NCBI GenBank assembly: GCA_005408345.1
Contig: SEMN01000414.1
Span: 400,465-464,464 of the forward strand
Origin: Macquaria australasica
Taxonomy: Eukaryota > Chordata > Actinopteri > Centrarchiformes > Percichthyidae
Reading direction: 5' to 3'
DNA: 64,000 nt
A model generated the notes under the pieces. It was not told the origin of the DNA and made no database searches. It saw nothing but the letters and a program-made list of their open reading frames with translations. The translations under genes were made by a program, and so were the position numbers. This document shows positions 1 through 13,503 of this stretch, piece after piece. How positions within the stretch are numbered: the first letter of the stretch is position 1; every line of letters begins with the position of its first letter.

Positions 1-574
1 CATCCTGCTCAATTAGCATAATTAATTAACGTTAATCAATCCAAACAAATTATTTTTTAACACCTAGAATAAATCACGGCACATCTCTCCATTTCTCAGC
101 ACTGACTGATCCAGCACTCTACAAAGCATTCATTGATCACCCAACAAATGAGACAATTCAGGGCGATGAGGCTTATTGTATTGTATTCCTATTGTATTCT
201 ACTGTCTACTATCGTCCATCATTACGCTGCCACAATCAGATAGACTGTGATTAGAACTTAGTAAAATAGATCTAGACAAAATGCATAAATAGTTAGACCG
301 TGAGCAATGAGGCAAAACTTTATTTATTTTGCAATTTTCATTTGAAAGGAAATACAATATGTTTCAGAGAAAAGCGAAGAATAAGGATAAAGAAATATAC
401 AGAGACATGTAGATATGTGCTAACAATCAACTGAAATAAATAAGAAAAAAAGATGTTAACAATGTGACACATCAAATGAAAGTATTCCAGCAGCCAGGAC
501 CGCAATAACTAAAGCAACTAAAACTTCACCAACTCTAGATTTATCTCTGGATCAACCAGAATGCCAGCACCCGA
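1..574. other. upstream intergenic, no feature seen
   Basis: AT-rich unique sequence with no convincing exon, repeat or motif. Confidence 0.6.
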
Positions 575-1333
575 CAGTGGTGGAAAGAGTACATTTACTC
601 AAGTACTGTACTGATGCACAATGAGGTACTTGTACTTGAGTATTTCCTTTATACTTCTACTCTCCTACATTTCAGAGAAAAATATTGTACTTTTGACTCC
701 ACTACATTTATCTGAGATATATTTACTAGTTACTTTTCAGATTAAGATTTTACATAAAAAAATAAATGATAAGCTTATAAAATACAACACATTGTTAAAG
801 ATTAAACAGTGGTTTCCAACCTTTTTGGATTGTGATCCCTTATAAAAAAAAAGAAGCAGTGTCTACTTAGGGGCCCTTGTCATATTTCACCGCTGATCAC
901 CGCAGTTCCACCACAGACATTTTCCCTCTAAACTTTTCAGATGGTTTCATTTAAATAACTGTGTCAAAGGTCCAAATAGGTAAATTATTCAATATTTCAC
1001 CACAGAAGCTAAGATTAGACAAAAGTCCAAAAAATGAAAACAGGTTTAAAGCAGAACTTTGTCTTCTTTCATCTCCCACTAATCATCTTATGACCCCTCA
1101 GATTTATCTGGTGACCCTTTGGAGGACTAAACTACCTAACTCTAAAGAAATGACAGTAAATGTAATATATAATAATATATCTGTAAGTTTTCTGCAAACA
1201 ATTATTATTCATTTTGATACTTTAACTTAGGTTAGATTTTGAATGCAGGACTTGTACTTGTAATGGAGAATTTGACATTAATGTATTGGTACTTTTACTA
1301 AAGTAAAAGATCTGAGTACTTCTTCCACCGCTG
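575..1333. mobile_element. hAT-like non-autonomous transposon (MITE)
   Basis: The left end reads CAGTGGTGGAAAGAGTAC and the right end, reverse-complemented, CAGCGGTGGAAGAAGTAC, followed on both sides by ACTTAAGTAAAAGTA-like words. This is a terminal signature common among fish hAT-type MITEs. Flanking 8-mers (GCACCCGA and GTACCGAG) agree at 5 of 8 positions, a possible eroded 8-bp target duplication. The 759-bp interior is AT-rich and has no transposase. Confidence 0.8.
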
Positions 1334-1620
1334 GTACCGAGAGGTCAACAGATGATAAAGTCCTGTGTTCCTCTTTTCAAATCCATTGATCTTTGACCGT
1401 TACTAAGTCAAGGCTCAGCAAAATGAATAATAGTGTCACCATGATAAGTAAGATCAAGTTATCCTTTAGTTTCTGTCTGCTCTTGTTAATTGATTTCATA
1501 ACAGATCATTCAGATTAGACAACATGCAGGGCAATGGAGCCTATTGCACTGCAATTCTATCACACTGCTCTGAATCTGGGCCAAGCAGAATAATGGCTCA
1601 AAAAGTTACACTTTTAACCA

Positions 1621-1717
1621 TCCATCCATCCATCCATTTTCTATACCGCTTATCCTCTTAGAGGGTCGCGGGGGGCTGGAGCCAATCCCAGCTGACATTG
1701 GGCGAGAGGCGGGGTAC
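1621..1717 (-). mobile_element. 5'-truncated LINE 3' tail with 12-bp target duplication
   Basis: On the minus strand the segment ends GGATAAGCGGTATAGAAAAT followed by (GGAT)n, the well-known 3' tail of a teleost non-LTR retroposon. Both sides carry the identical 12-mer CACTTTTAACCA (1609-1620 and 1718-1729). The perfect duplication and simple-repeat tail indicate target-primed insertion of a 97-bp, strongly 5'-truncated copy. Exact family not assigned. Confidence 0.85.
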
Positions 1718-1729
1718 CACTTTTAACCA

Positions 1730-2417
1730 AATAAATAAAATATTATTGTCATAAGTATTACTTGTATTATTTTAATGTTTCTCCTGCTGCTGCTACTTCC
1801 ATAAATGTTTAAAAAAGTGCACTATTTCCTGCACCTTTTCATTCTTCACATTCCACCAGCTCAATTTGGACAGTGAAGTTTTTGGAACACTTGCTCAGTC
1901 AAGCTGAAATCGTACTGAACTTAGGAATAATTTGCAGCAGCAAGTGTATTTTTGTCTTATTAGGTAAAATAACAGCTAATCAGCTTTTGACTATGTACTT
2001 TAATGGAAAGTAGGGTAAAACAGTTACATTAACAAGAAGACAATGCAATATGAAAAGCCCCTAACATGTGCAAAGTGTACATTTTACACTTCAAAGACAG
2101 ACCATAATTACTGTAACTCAGCAGTATTGCCACTCTAACTGAAGTAAAGACATTGTATGCATATGAGGGTGATGTTAATATACAGAAAAGAATGTTGTTT
2201 GAAGGTGTAACGTAATGAAAGGTAAAATAGAGTGATGCATTTTGGGTGAGTGACGGGTCAAATAAGGCAAAGTGCTGATCTGATTTTTGTGGAATTGCTG
2301 TATTTGTTTTATATATATGTTTTTTCTTTAATGCCATCACAGTGTAGTATTGAGGAACACTGAATCATGAAGCAGGAAAAAGATGGGTGCTGCTACTTAA
2401 AATGGTGAGTAGCCTAC

Positions 2418-2451
<34 letters not shown>

Positions 2452-2747
2452 GTACAAGTAGATAAGTTCAACACTGCACTCACACACAAACAGCAATCAC
2501 ACTCATACCTGTAAACATGGCTGTATATGTACCCTGAAGGTTTTATGAAAAGACAAAGGCAGTTTCAAATGGACTTGGGACATATGCACACACACACACA
2601 CACATGCCTACAAACACCTTCACATACATACACACACACACCTCTAATATTGTTATATTGCTGTCAGGTTTTCAGTGGTGTGGGTTAATCAGAAAGGCAA
2701 GGGGAAGGGTGCTTTCTACTCACCACACTGCCACATTTATTGATTCC

Positions 2748-2786
<39 letters not shown>

Positions 2787-4328
2787 AATTGACACCCATT
2801 TTCACCACAAGAACAGGCAGCCATAACACCCCTTTAACTATTCTATTGGCCCCAAATAGATTTTCCCATTTTACGCTGTAGAAGCAGGGGAAACACTGGA
2901 GCAGAACTGAAAGTGATATAAATGTATCAAAAAACAGATGAACAAACATTGGGAGAAGATTTATTACTGGGGATTTTAATAAAAATTGGAGGCGGATGAA
3001 TTGATTTTGGTTTAAGGGAGGGTGTTGTAAGGAACAATTTATCGGGATGGCCCAGGTAAGATGCATTATTTTCCAATTGTTATCAGGCTTCACTGTTTAA
3101 GGGGCTGATTTGTGTTGTGTATTGCATTTTATGGGTAAGAAGGAAAGGGGAACTTTCGATGATTTAGGTAGGATGTATTAATCAAAGGCAGCCGGTGTGA
3201 ACCATAGATCGCCAGGAAAAGGAGGTACAGGTGACAGCTCATTCTGCTAAAGAATGTTTTGGAGCTGCACATCACCGCTTCTCAATTCCCCTTTCTTCTT
3301 CACACCTCCCTCTCTCTCTTTTTCTCTCCATCTCACTATCTTTCTCGCCTCATCATCTAAGTCTTTTTCTCATCCCTTCCTTTCCTGCTACCTTTCTATA
3401 TCCATGCCTCTTCTCCACAGTTCGGTGCACGCTTGGTTTTAATTTTATGAGGCTGAGAGTAGCTTTTAACCATCCATGCGGCAAATAAACGGGGGATTAG
3501 GAGTATTCAGTGTTTTCCTCTTCTCTAAAAGCCTCATACTTCCTCGCTGCTCAGTGACCTTTGCTGCTGCCTCTGACATGGAGAGACAAGCCCATCATCA
3601 TCAAGTTTACACATTCACTCTGCTATCAGTTGGTATGGTAATGCCTGTAAATGATGTACTGTTTGCCTTAGTACCAAATGCTTGGTTTCTGCTCTGTCTA
3701 TCACATGGTTTAGCTGTCTATGTCTTGGTCTCTTGAGGTGTTTTAGTTTTTGCTGTTTTTCTCTCTTTTACTCTAACTGTCTATTTAAAGCTATACCATC
3801 ATCTTTCTTTGTGTCTTACTATTGCCATAGGTTGGTTTGCATCCCTTTCTCCATTTTAGTTACATATGTGTCTACATGTTTTTCATTATCTACTACTGCT
3901 GTATGTTGCATTGTCTGTTTTGAACCATTTACAGTTTTAACCCTCCTTCGTTTACTTAATTTCATCAGGATAATCCACTAATTCGCAATACTGCTTTCCA
4001 GGAAGACATGAGTTCACAAATTAAAAAACAAACAAACAAAAAAACCCAATAAAAATAAAGTAGTCCTTGACTACTATCGTGTTTATAGTGTTCATTTTTT
4101 AGGGTCCTCTGTAAATCTAGACGAGTTTGTGCTTTTGATGTAAAATAAATTAGAATAAAGACAACATATTTTGACAAATATGTTAAGAAATCTGTTTGGT
4201 TGGGAAATAAAATTTGAACAGAAATAAGAAATGTAGGCTACTTTGCAAAGTGCAAACATGGGACCTTCAGTGTTGGACAACCCTGCCCTCAATCTAAATC
4301 TTCTAATCCACAACAAAAGACACAGGCC

Positions 4329-4410
<82 letters not shown>

Positions 4411-5974
4411 ATAAAATGCTATTTGGCCAGGCCAGTCACCTGTGGCCAGGGTTGATTCCTGTTGATTTGAAAGTTAGATTGGTTCTGTGATGAATGAGGC
4501 TTTTGTGTATGTGAGTGGGCAGAGTGTGAGTGTAATGGACTGTATAACTATATTACAGTATTCTGATTACATTATGTCCACTATTAGAGTTTTCTGTAGT
4601 TAAAGAAAACATAGGGAATGCAATTTAAAAGTTGAAGTACTGTGTTATAGCTAACGAAATTAGTACTACTAGTCAATGTTGTGGAGGACCGTTTATTTTT
4701 TATTTCGTAATGTTATTTTATTTGGAGTAATCCAGTAGACTACCTTTACATTTATACAACACACTTTACGAAAACAATAGTCCCAAAGTAATAGTCCAAT
4801 CATGGCAATCTGTTAGCGGTAAATGGGAGTGGAAAAACAAATCTATCAGTGGAAATAATGACCAGAGGCCAAACTCTGTCAAAGTTCTTTGGACACACAC
4901 AGCGAACCACAAATGCAAGTGTGTTGATGCGTGTTATAGTGTGGTCACTGGCAACCAGTAAGTACTTCACATTCAAAAGCATGGCCCGGGTCAAGTACAG
5001 ACTGTAAAAACGAGCATGTGACCACCAAAATTCACTATACACTGTCTCATATGATAAACACACTGAAAAGGATTCTGAGTTAAACTGCCAAACATACTTT
5101 GTCTTACGACTGCAATTACCATTACATTTTATCCCTCCTCATGGATTATAAGTGTTTTTGATTCTGTGTAGTGTGAAAAGTTAGCTACTGTAAGCTTTAT
5201 GTGCCGGACACTGGGGGAGTTTATTTGTTTGGTCATGGCCATGTGAAGCGCTACAGCCACACATTGCACAACTGAAACTGGCTCTACCTGAGCATGCACA
5301 CATATGTTACACACAAACATCGGATGCACACTTAAGAGCAAACATATAATGTACACTCCCACATGTGCACACGCCACAACCACAACCACACACACCACAA
5401 ACAGATAAATAGGATCAGGGGCCTCTGTAGCCCATGAATCACGCACAGAGGCCCACAGGGGCCAAAGGTCAAGGTCTTTATGAGAAGCTGAAAGCCCCAT
5501 GCTCTAAAACAGAGGAATGTAATGTACTTTTTGCCCCCTCCTTTTCTGTTTTCTTTCTCTCTCTCTCTGGCCAGCTAAGAGCCAAGCAATTACAGGATAA
5601 TTCAGAAGAAAAAAGCTCTACAGAGATGATGGTTGTTTTGGCAGTGGGGTGTGGTTTTGGTATCAGTCTGGGATTTGAGGCCTGACATTACAGTCGCAGC
5701 TGTCGTCAGTTGCTAATTAGTGCTCATGTCTATTCATCTGTCTCGCAGAGAGGCTGGAAGTCTGTTTTCCTCTGACCACTCATGTCGTCAGTACACTTCC
5801 TGGACCAAGAAACAGGTAACTGTTTCATAATCTAATTGGGATGCCCAACTCCCTTTGTGCTCCGGTAACCCCCAAAAGAGAGTGAACCCAGTTGTAGTGG
5901 TGGCCAGTTGGGGGAGGGCACAGAATACTGAAGGACTGCGTGGTGCTCTCTTTGACAGTCTCTGGAAAAATAAC
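1730..5974. other. upstream intergenic, microsatellite-rich
   Basis: Contains (CA)n at 2420-2448, 2752-2782 and a 79-bp tract at 4330-4408, plus a pyrimidine-rich stretch at 3286-3420. The open frames here run through simple repeats or lack any recognisable protein feature. Confidence 0.65.
4330..4408. repeat. (CA)n microsatellite, 79 bp
   Basis: Uninterrupted CA dinucleotide run, the longest in the window. It generates spurious His/Thr or Cys/Val open frames. Confidence 0.98.
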
Positions 5975-5989
5975 TTAACCATAAGGTGT

Positions 5990-6260
5990 TTTCTGTAGCC
6001 TACGCAGATGATGTCATCATTGTGGCTGACAACTAGGAGCAAGGTCTGCAGATGGTGGCTGTGGTCCTGAAGTCCCCAAGGCAGGACTCATGGCCAACCC
6101 CTAAAAAGTGTGTAATTGGGCGGGGGGAGATTCAGTGTCTGGGGAACCTCCTGGCCCAAAGGCAGGTGTGCCCCCAGCTAGATAAGTCCATTGCCATTAC
6201 CACCTGCCTGAGGCCCAGACTTAAAAATAATGTGAGGTGGTTAACATGGCTGGCATAGCT
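5990..6260 (+). pseudogene. decayed Ty3/Gypsy-type retrotransposon pol fragment
   Basis: TACGCAGATGAT (6001-6012) encodes a YADD reverse-transcriptase catalytic motif, followed by VIIVADN and an in-frame TAG at 6034. After a frameshift the sequence gives a NPKKC-like start, GRGEIQCLGNLLA and a CLRPR...VRWLTWLA segment. This matches the order NPxKC - LG - RP.....VR.FLGL.GYYR just after the polymerase core of Gypsy pol. Further weak RNase-H-like similarity may run to about 6550. No LTRs were found. Old and inactive. Confidence 0.65.
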
Positions 6261-7106
6261 TCTGCTTGTTGTACTGGTGCTTCATTCTCAACTTTTTAGG
6301 GGCCAGTCCCCTGACTGATCTTGCTTGGATGGGAGATCCAGCCCAGTAGACAGAGTAGTGCCAGCAGGCATTTAAGAAGGTTAAAGTGTCCCACTGGTGA
6401 GCCACACAACTTCTCTCTCCTCTTTTGTCTATGAACATGTGACAGACAGAGGGATGGCAACTGCTCACTCATAAGACACAATAACAAAGCTTTTACCATT
6501 CAGTGGGATTGTGGCTTTGATGGCTGTTGAGAGTGGTTTTGGTATTAGTCTGGGAGGTAGAAGATAGATACAGTGAATTGGAAAGTAGGAGTCATGTCTG
6601 CACTGAGGTTGTAGCTCCCCTTTCCCTCTTTACATGGATGTTGGCACCATCACTGCTATTTAACTCATTAATGGCACCACAAGTCCATCTATCATGCATC
6701 AGGGAAGGCATTAGATGTATTAGATTAGATGCTAGATAATGATAGCAAACATATACATCAAACTGTCCTGCTTTTATATTGCATCTGAAGTTCCCCAACC
6801 CTACAACTGTCCAGCATTATCCTGTATACTGTAGCTATAATAACAGCCCTCTGCAGTTCCCCATATAGTATAATATAGTATAATTAATTAATTAATTAAT
6901 TATACAGGAATTTTAAAGAAAAAACTACTCCAGAGGGGCACAAGCACGAGTTAAGCAAGCATGAAAAAAGGAACTTTGACAATAGCAACATATGTAGGTA
7001 CAGATGTTCACACAAGAAGAGATTCAATTAATCATTCAGTCACTCCACATGTCACTGCCTCAGCTAAACAAGGTCCAATGTATCTGAGCCAGAACCACTA
7101 TACATT

Positions 7107-7108
<2 letters not shown>

Positions 7109-7166
<58 letters not shown>
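7109..7166. repeat. (TG)n microsatellite
   Basis: 58-bp uninterrupted TG run followed by imperfect GT-rich sequence up to about 7210. Confidence 0.97.
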
Positions 7167-7169
<3 letters not shown>

Positions 7170-7426
7170 ATGTATGTGAGTGTGTGTGCACATGTGTGTC
7201 CCTGTTTGTGTGTCAGGGCTGATTGCTCTTGACTTCATTAATCTCTGCAGTGTGGTTATGATTAGCTCTCTGAGGCATGCCAGAGGACATCTGACACACA
7301 CACACACGCTCACACACTCACTGTCAGTACTGGCCACCTCTCCAGCCTGCTGCTCTCTCACGGTCCAACCAATTAGCTGGGAGCAAAGAGAAATAGACTA
7401 GCTCCTATGGTGACAGGACATATACA

Positions 7427-7464
<38 letters not shown>

Positions 7465-7839
7465 CATGCTAACGGTTTGTTATACTTCACACAGAATCAA
7501 CAGAGTGTGTGTGTTCAGAATGTCATAATTGCAGAAAAAACAACTGGGGGCTTTGGAGATGTGTGCAAAGTTGTGCACCAAGAATGGCAGAACAAAAAGA
7601 GATTGGAGCAATTGATTGATTTCATTGGCTTGTATTTTTTTTATTGTTAGTGTATCTGGAGAGCTGGGTGATCCTACAGTTCCCACAACAAATTTCTCAG
7701 GTGTGTAGAGATCATGTGATGTGTGCCTGCCTAGTCAGAGAGGTTGTTGCCATCACTGTTAACATGATATGTTGTGTGCCATTTGTGCTTTAAGTGATAG
7801 ATGGGTGCAGCGTGTCCATTTAAAGACTGAGATGCAGGG

Positions 7840-7841
<2 letters not shown>

Positions 7842-7889
<48 letters not shown>
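7842..7889. repeat. (GA)n microsatellite
   Basis: 48-bp GA run inside a longer purine-rich segment that continues to about 7950. Confidence 0.97.
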
Positions 7890-7892
<3 letters not shown>

Positions 7893-10800
7893 TGTGTGAG
7901 GTTAATGTCAAAGAAACAGAGGGAAAGAGAGAGAGACAGAGGGAGACAGTCATGTGCAAAAAGTTAAAAAGCCCGGGGCAGAAAAAGATAAAGCTAGTAA
8001 GCAATGCAAACCAGACAGAGCAAGCAAAAGACAGACGCAAATCAGAACAAGAGAGATGAGCGTAATAGTGGATGGGTAGGGGCAGATGAAAAGAACAAGT
8101 GAAGTGTAAGTGGTGGAGTGCTACAGAGAGGGAGAAGACAGAGAATCCTCAGATGCATGCCTACACCCTGCCATGATCAGAGTATGCACTGGATGATTTA
8201 TTTTCCCTATCCAATATTGAGTCCCCGGAAAAAAAAAATCCACATTCCATTAAACTACTGAGGGTTTTATTTTGAAAGGAGAACGTGATTATGGGTGTGG
8301 ATGTGTGGGGGTAAAGGAATGGCCATCAGATGTGGCAATCATGCAACTAAAAATGTCTCTCCTTATCTTTACTCTCTTCTTCTCCTCTTTGATTGCTGTT
8401 CTGTTCTCTTTTCCCCTCATTTTTATAAAAAGTGTAATGAATACACAGACATAATGAAAAAAAAAAGAATTGCTACCAAATAAGAGAAACTTTTACAGAG
8501 CCTTTGTTTCTGACGCATACTGTGCCTGTAGTCATGTTATTTAGCAAACTAGAAGCGCAGTTTTTCCGCTATCTGAAATGCACTCTGTACACATTGTATT
8601 TTAGGATTGGGGTGCACTTTTTTTTTAAATTTTACATATACATTTGAGGGAAGAGTGTGCTAAAAACAGGAGAAGATATCATAAGTGTGACGAACTGTGG
8701 GTTGCGTTGGATAACAGTCACACTATTTGTGAGGGTAGGTTGGAGATTCAGAAAATTCTGCTAAAAGCAAAATTGTGGTTAGAAAGAAAATACATCAAAC
8801 TGTGGATGGAGAGATATGACTGTTTTTAAATTTGACTTTAACTTGAGCTGCTGCTGCTCTACGATTATTGTAACTCGTATTAATTAAGTCTGACTCACCT
8901 TGCATTTAACACAATTATATCATAAGAATTGTATCAGAAGGCTAATGGACATTTGAATAACTTAGTCGCAACACAACTACAGTAAAAGTTTTAAATTGTT
9001 AAGATTTAATTTAATAATGATTTCTATTTTGGCATCACTACATTTCAAATCCAATTTAATGTTTGTAATTCTGGCCTTAACTGTCTACACAGAAAACATG
9101 CTGCCATATGAATCTCTGTGCGCGTGTGCATGTGTGTGTCAACACAGACAGCAAAATGACAAATCGCTGAAAAGAAGAATGAGAGGAGTAATGATGGAAC
9201 AATAATGCCACATGTGTACTGTAGCAAGCGTGTGTGTGTGTGTGTGTGTGTGGTGATGAATCTCTCATTGTGACAGTGGGGCCGGCAGCAGCGAATGTCC
9301 TTCTGGGTGACACACACACACACACACACACACACTGAGACACGCATACACAGATGGAAACGACCACACTAATGGATCACCCCTGTCTGCACGCAATCCG
9401 CCACAAATAATGATGAACCACCCCTGCATTAAACTATTTTACACAATGCTCAATTCATTACTTCTCTCTCTCTCCCCCCCTCTCTCTCTCTTCCTCTCTC
9501 TGTGGGTATAGGTGAGCTAATAAAGGTATGATATTTCTCCTCTACCGGCACAATCATAGTTTTTATCCATTAGTAGGATATTAGGATGGGGAATGAGGAA
9601 ATGTTGGAGGGAGGGGATGGGATGGAGAGGGGAAAAAGAGATGGCTTCAGATTGGTTTAAAAGCATTACCACTGTAAAAAGTAACAGCAGCCCCAGGTAG
9701 AAAATATGAAGGAGCAATTTGCATAGTTTTGCTAAGAAGACCAGGTCCAGCCTCGGGCCTTTTCAGGCCCTGGGTGTGCTTTCTGTTTGAGGGCCACCTC
9801 CATATTTTCACTAACATTTTAGTGTCACAGAGATGATGTCAGCTCAAACTGGAAGTGCTTTAATCACTTTTTGGAATTAGTTCTGTGCGTGTGAAGAGGA
9901 ATTTTAATTGTCTTGATGAAAAACTGGAAAAATAAGGCCTAGGGTGAAAATACCCCAAATTATCCTATAAAGAAGATTCAATAAAACTTTGATGAAAACA
10001 GTGTGAGTAGTTTATTAAACACTAAACTCATTTTGGAGAAACAAATTATTTTGTATTCATTCTTGTCTTAAAGTTAAAATGAACATTTAGTTTATGCTGA
10101 ACATATTCACCTAATCATTCACATACAACCACAATAAAACACCGTAGTGGGCTTTGAGAATGTGACCTTCCAGAAAACTGTACTATTGAGCGTTTGTGAA
10201 TCAAGGGAGAATACTTAACAAAACTATTTTTTATATTCTTTTTTTTTTTTTATAAACTTTTCCCCCCTATTTAAAAATGACTAACTAACTACTACAATCC
10301 ACAGCCCCAGTAAAATGTATACATTTAGTTATTGGGATAAAAATTTTAATTGGCATAGAATTGTCACACAGTACTGACATTAAAATGAGAGCCAGTGGAT
10401 GGAAAAAGACTCAAAGATGACAAGAAAGCACATACAGTGTTTGGATATCGATTTGGGACAGTTTCTTTGCAAACATGTGTAGCTGGACATTGTTAAATGT
10501 TGATCTAGTGTTTGCAGAAGGTGCCACCAGAAAGTAAGCTACCAAAAAACTAAAAATAAGCTTTGCGCAAAGGGAACACCGGGGCCCTGTCTTTTTCCTT
10601 GTTCACTGATGCTCTGAGCCGCCTTGGACCAAAATAACGTACAATCATCCATCATACAACCATACATCTAAGCTGAACATGTTATTTTGTACTAAACTTC
10701 AATCTAATTGATTCTCGTGTAACTTTCCACCTTTACTCTTTTATCAACTATATATTTAATCACAATTCATTGCTTTGTTATTTTGTATTTAATGTCCTTA

Positions 10801-11426
10801 TTTTATTTAAACTGTATAGGGACTAATAGACCAGCAAATCCACACAATTCAACACATTAGCTCGGTTTATTAGTGAAATGTTTCAGGAAATACAGTCACC
10901 ATAATTTCTTTGTTTTACACAAAATCAAGATATTGCGTGTTACCTTAAAAGTGTATCAGGCTGTTAAAAAATACGACAATAGGTGGTAGAATGATTTGAT
11001 GATGGCTGAAAGAAACCTCCTTTTTTGTCTAAAATATATTTTTCAGCTTCACTTTGCTCAGTGTGGGAGAGAAGAGAAGAAAGAGTCATTATGGATTTCA
11101 ATTAAGTGATCCCTGGGCAGAGAGGGATGCGTCAGAGTGGGGGAATTAATGTGCTGCGGACAGATGTTTAATAATAATGGCCGAACTGGTCCTGCCGAGA
11201 AACACACATTCTATCCGCCGCACCCTACTGTGGCTGCAGGAACACACATGCACAGACAGACACACACACAGAAACACACACAGACAAGCCCACATACACA
11301 GACACTCACACATAATCACTCATACACATGACACACACAGTAATGATTCATACACACGCACTGTGCAGAGCAATGTGTGACAGTCTCACACACACACATT
11401 CACCCACAGACACTGGTATTACCACT

Positions 11427-11427
<1 letters not shown>

Positions 11428-11490
<63 letters not shown>
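11428..11490. repeat. (GT)n microsatellite
   Basis: 63-bp GT run preceded by about 160 bp of imperfect CA-rich sequence on the same strand. Confidence 0.97.
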
Positions 11491-11492
<2 letters not shown>

Positions 11493-13503
11493 TTTATGAC
11501 CAGTGCTGGCCACAGCGCATATGGCCCTCATTTAGGAACAATGGGCATGGAGAATGACTGGTTGGATGAGCTTCCTGACTGTGAGAGGTGACTGGAGGCA
11601 TGTTGAATGACATGCCCCGTATGGAGAGATGGAGCGAGAGACGGAGAGAGAAAGAGAGGGAGAGAGAGGGTATAGACGGGTAATCCTGGATAAGGAATGG
11701 CTGCCTCACTGAGCAACAAAAATGTTTTGATTGAGAAGGGACAGAGGATGGGGAAAGAAAAAGGAAAGCAGACAAGCGGAGAGAGCAGGTGAAAGTACAG
11801 AAGAAGAGACACGAAAGGGGAAGATATCCAAAGAGATGAAAGGGGAGGAACTTGATGGAAGAGTGTATTACAAGAGTAGAGGGACGTGGAGAAGATGATG
11901 GTCTGGCTGGGTCTAGAAGTGGGTCATTAGACAGTGTGTAAACAGCATGTCTTTTTATGAAGTGCCCTCACTCTCCTTTTTGTGTCGTTCTCTCACAGAT
12001 ACATTCCTAGTGACACCTAATCAGTGTTGTGGCAGGACGAATGGCTTCCAGCTGTCCTTACAGTCCTGTCAAAAACAACACTTCCCTAAAAACCTCTCTG
12101 TCTCTCTCACTCACATACTCTGTTCATACCGTCTTGTCACAACAACATTTCTCCGGTAATTACCAGGGTGGCCGCCCTCCTGCCGCCCCTCGATGGATGG
12201 GCTGAGCCACCATGGGTTCGCCCCTCTAGCCATAACTCTACCTAGGACGTCTGCCTACTGCTCTTCACCACTGTGGTGGCCCTCAGACAGCAAATTGGCC
12301 TGAGAGAAAGACAGAGAGACAGAAAAAGATACTTAAACAAGCACACTGCTTGGCTCCCAGAGAAGCAGGAATGCTGGTGCACGGACATGAAAGAGCGTGG
12401 GGACGGATACATACAAACACATTCACTTTCACTATTTGTCGTTCGCCTGTCTCTAAGGAGTAATTTATAATACAGACAGTCTTTTCCTCTGACCATTGGC
12501 CAGACAGATATCTTTCCTCGCACAGATACACAAACACACACACACACACTCGCACTCTGCTGAGGTGATCATTTTGACAGGTGAATATGGCTGAAGAGGA
12601 GTGGAGGAGTGACGAGGAGGGGAAATAGGGAAGGAAGAGTGGGGAGAAATAAACTGATTACTCTATGATGAAGGGTGATAACGTCAGGAAAGGAGTTAAA
12701 TGGATAGAGGGATGGATGGAAGAAGTGTGGCAGCTGGCAGATCAATACTCAGATCCACAATCTGCATCCAGAGAGCAGGCATTTTTAAATGTCTTTTCTG
12801 GGATTTTTCCCCCCATTTTTCTCCCATTCTGATATTATTCACAATGTAATTCTGTTCACTTCAGTACAGTAGATAAAGTGGAGGAAGAAGCAGAGGAAGA
12901 AATAAACAAGATGACATGTGGTGCATTTCATTAAGTGCATCTGAACTAGTAAGGACACCAAAGTCTTTCTTTAGGTTTGGTGTTTATGATTTAGTATGGA
13001 GACTGGGGACTTGCAAATGAAAATGATGAATGAGGCTTTTTCTACAAATACTTTTAGTCCATAAAAAAGAATATGATATACAGCATGTTAACCCAATGCT
13101 TAAGAATATCTGTTAATGTAAACTTTACTTGCATCAAAATAAATTAAAATATGGTAGTTAACTATTAGTGTTTATTACTGTTTATTTAACTCTGTAAATA
13201 AATGTTATCAAAATATGAAATGCCATACCATTTTCACTTCCAACAGGATTATCCATTTATATAGGAAATGAAATGTCTAAAAGGTAAAACAGATAAACAA
13301 CAGATAATTAAAAAAACACTTACAGAAAATGGACAGGTCTGTCAATAGGATTTAAATAAAATGCTAGTTATTAATATAGGATATTTGTGTCTGTTTAGTT
13401 ATGATAGGTATTGTGAAGTAAGCATTTTCCATCGTGTTGGGAATAGAAAATTCCTACTTTCTAGATGCTTTGAACGCATCTCCACCACTTCGGGAAACAG
13501 CTG

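Larger units (their letters stand above)
6261..13503. other. upstream intergenic region before spata17
   Basis: Holds microsatellites (TG 7109-7166, CA 7430-7462, GA 7842-7889, CA about 9310-9336, GT 11428-11490), a TTAA-type run near 6880-6900, poly-T near 10240 and a purine-rich tract at 11620-11830. No exon of a divergent neighbour gene such as gpatch2 was recognised on the minus strand. Confidence 0.6.

Noticed and set aside
4092..4455. Cys-Val and His-Thr repeat open frames
   Set aside because: Both are translations of the 79-bp (CA)n tract; the same applies to many frames across the window.
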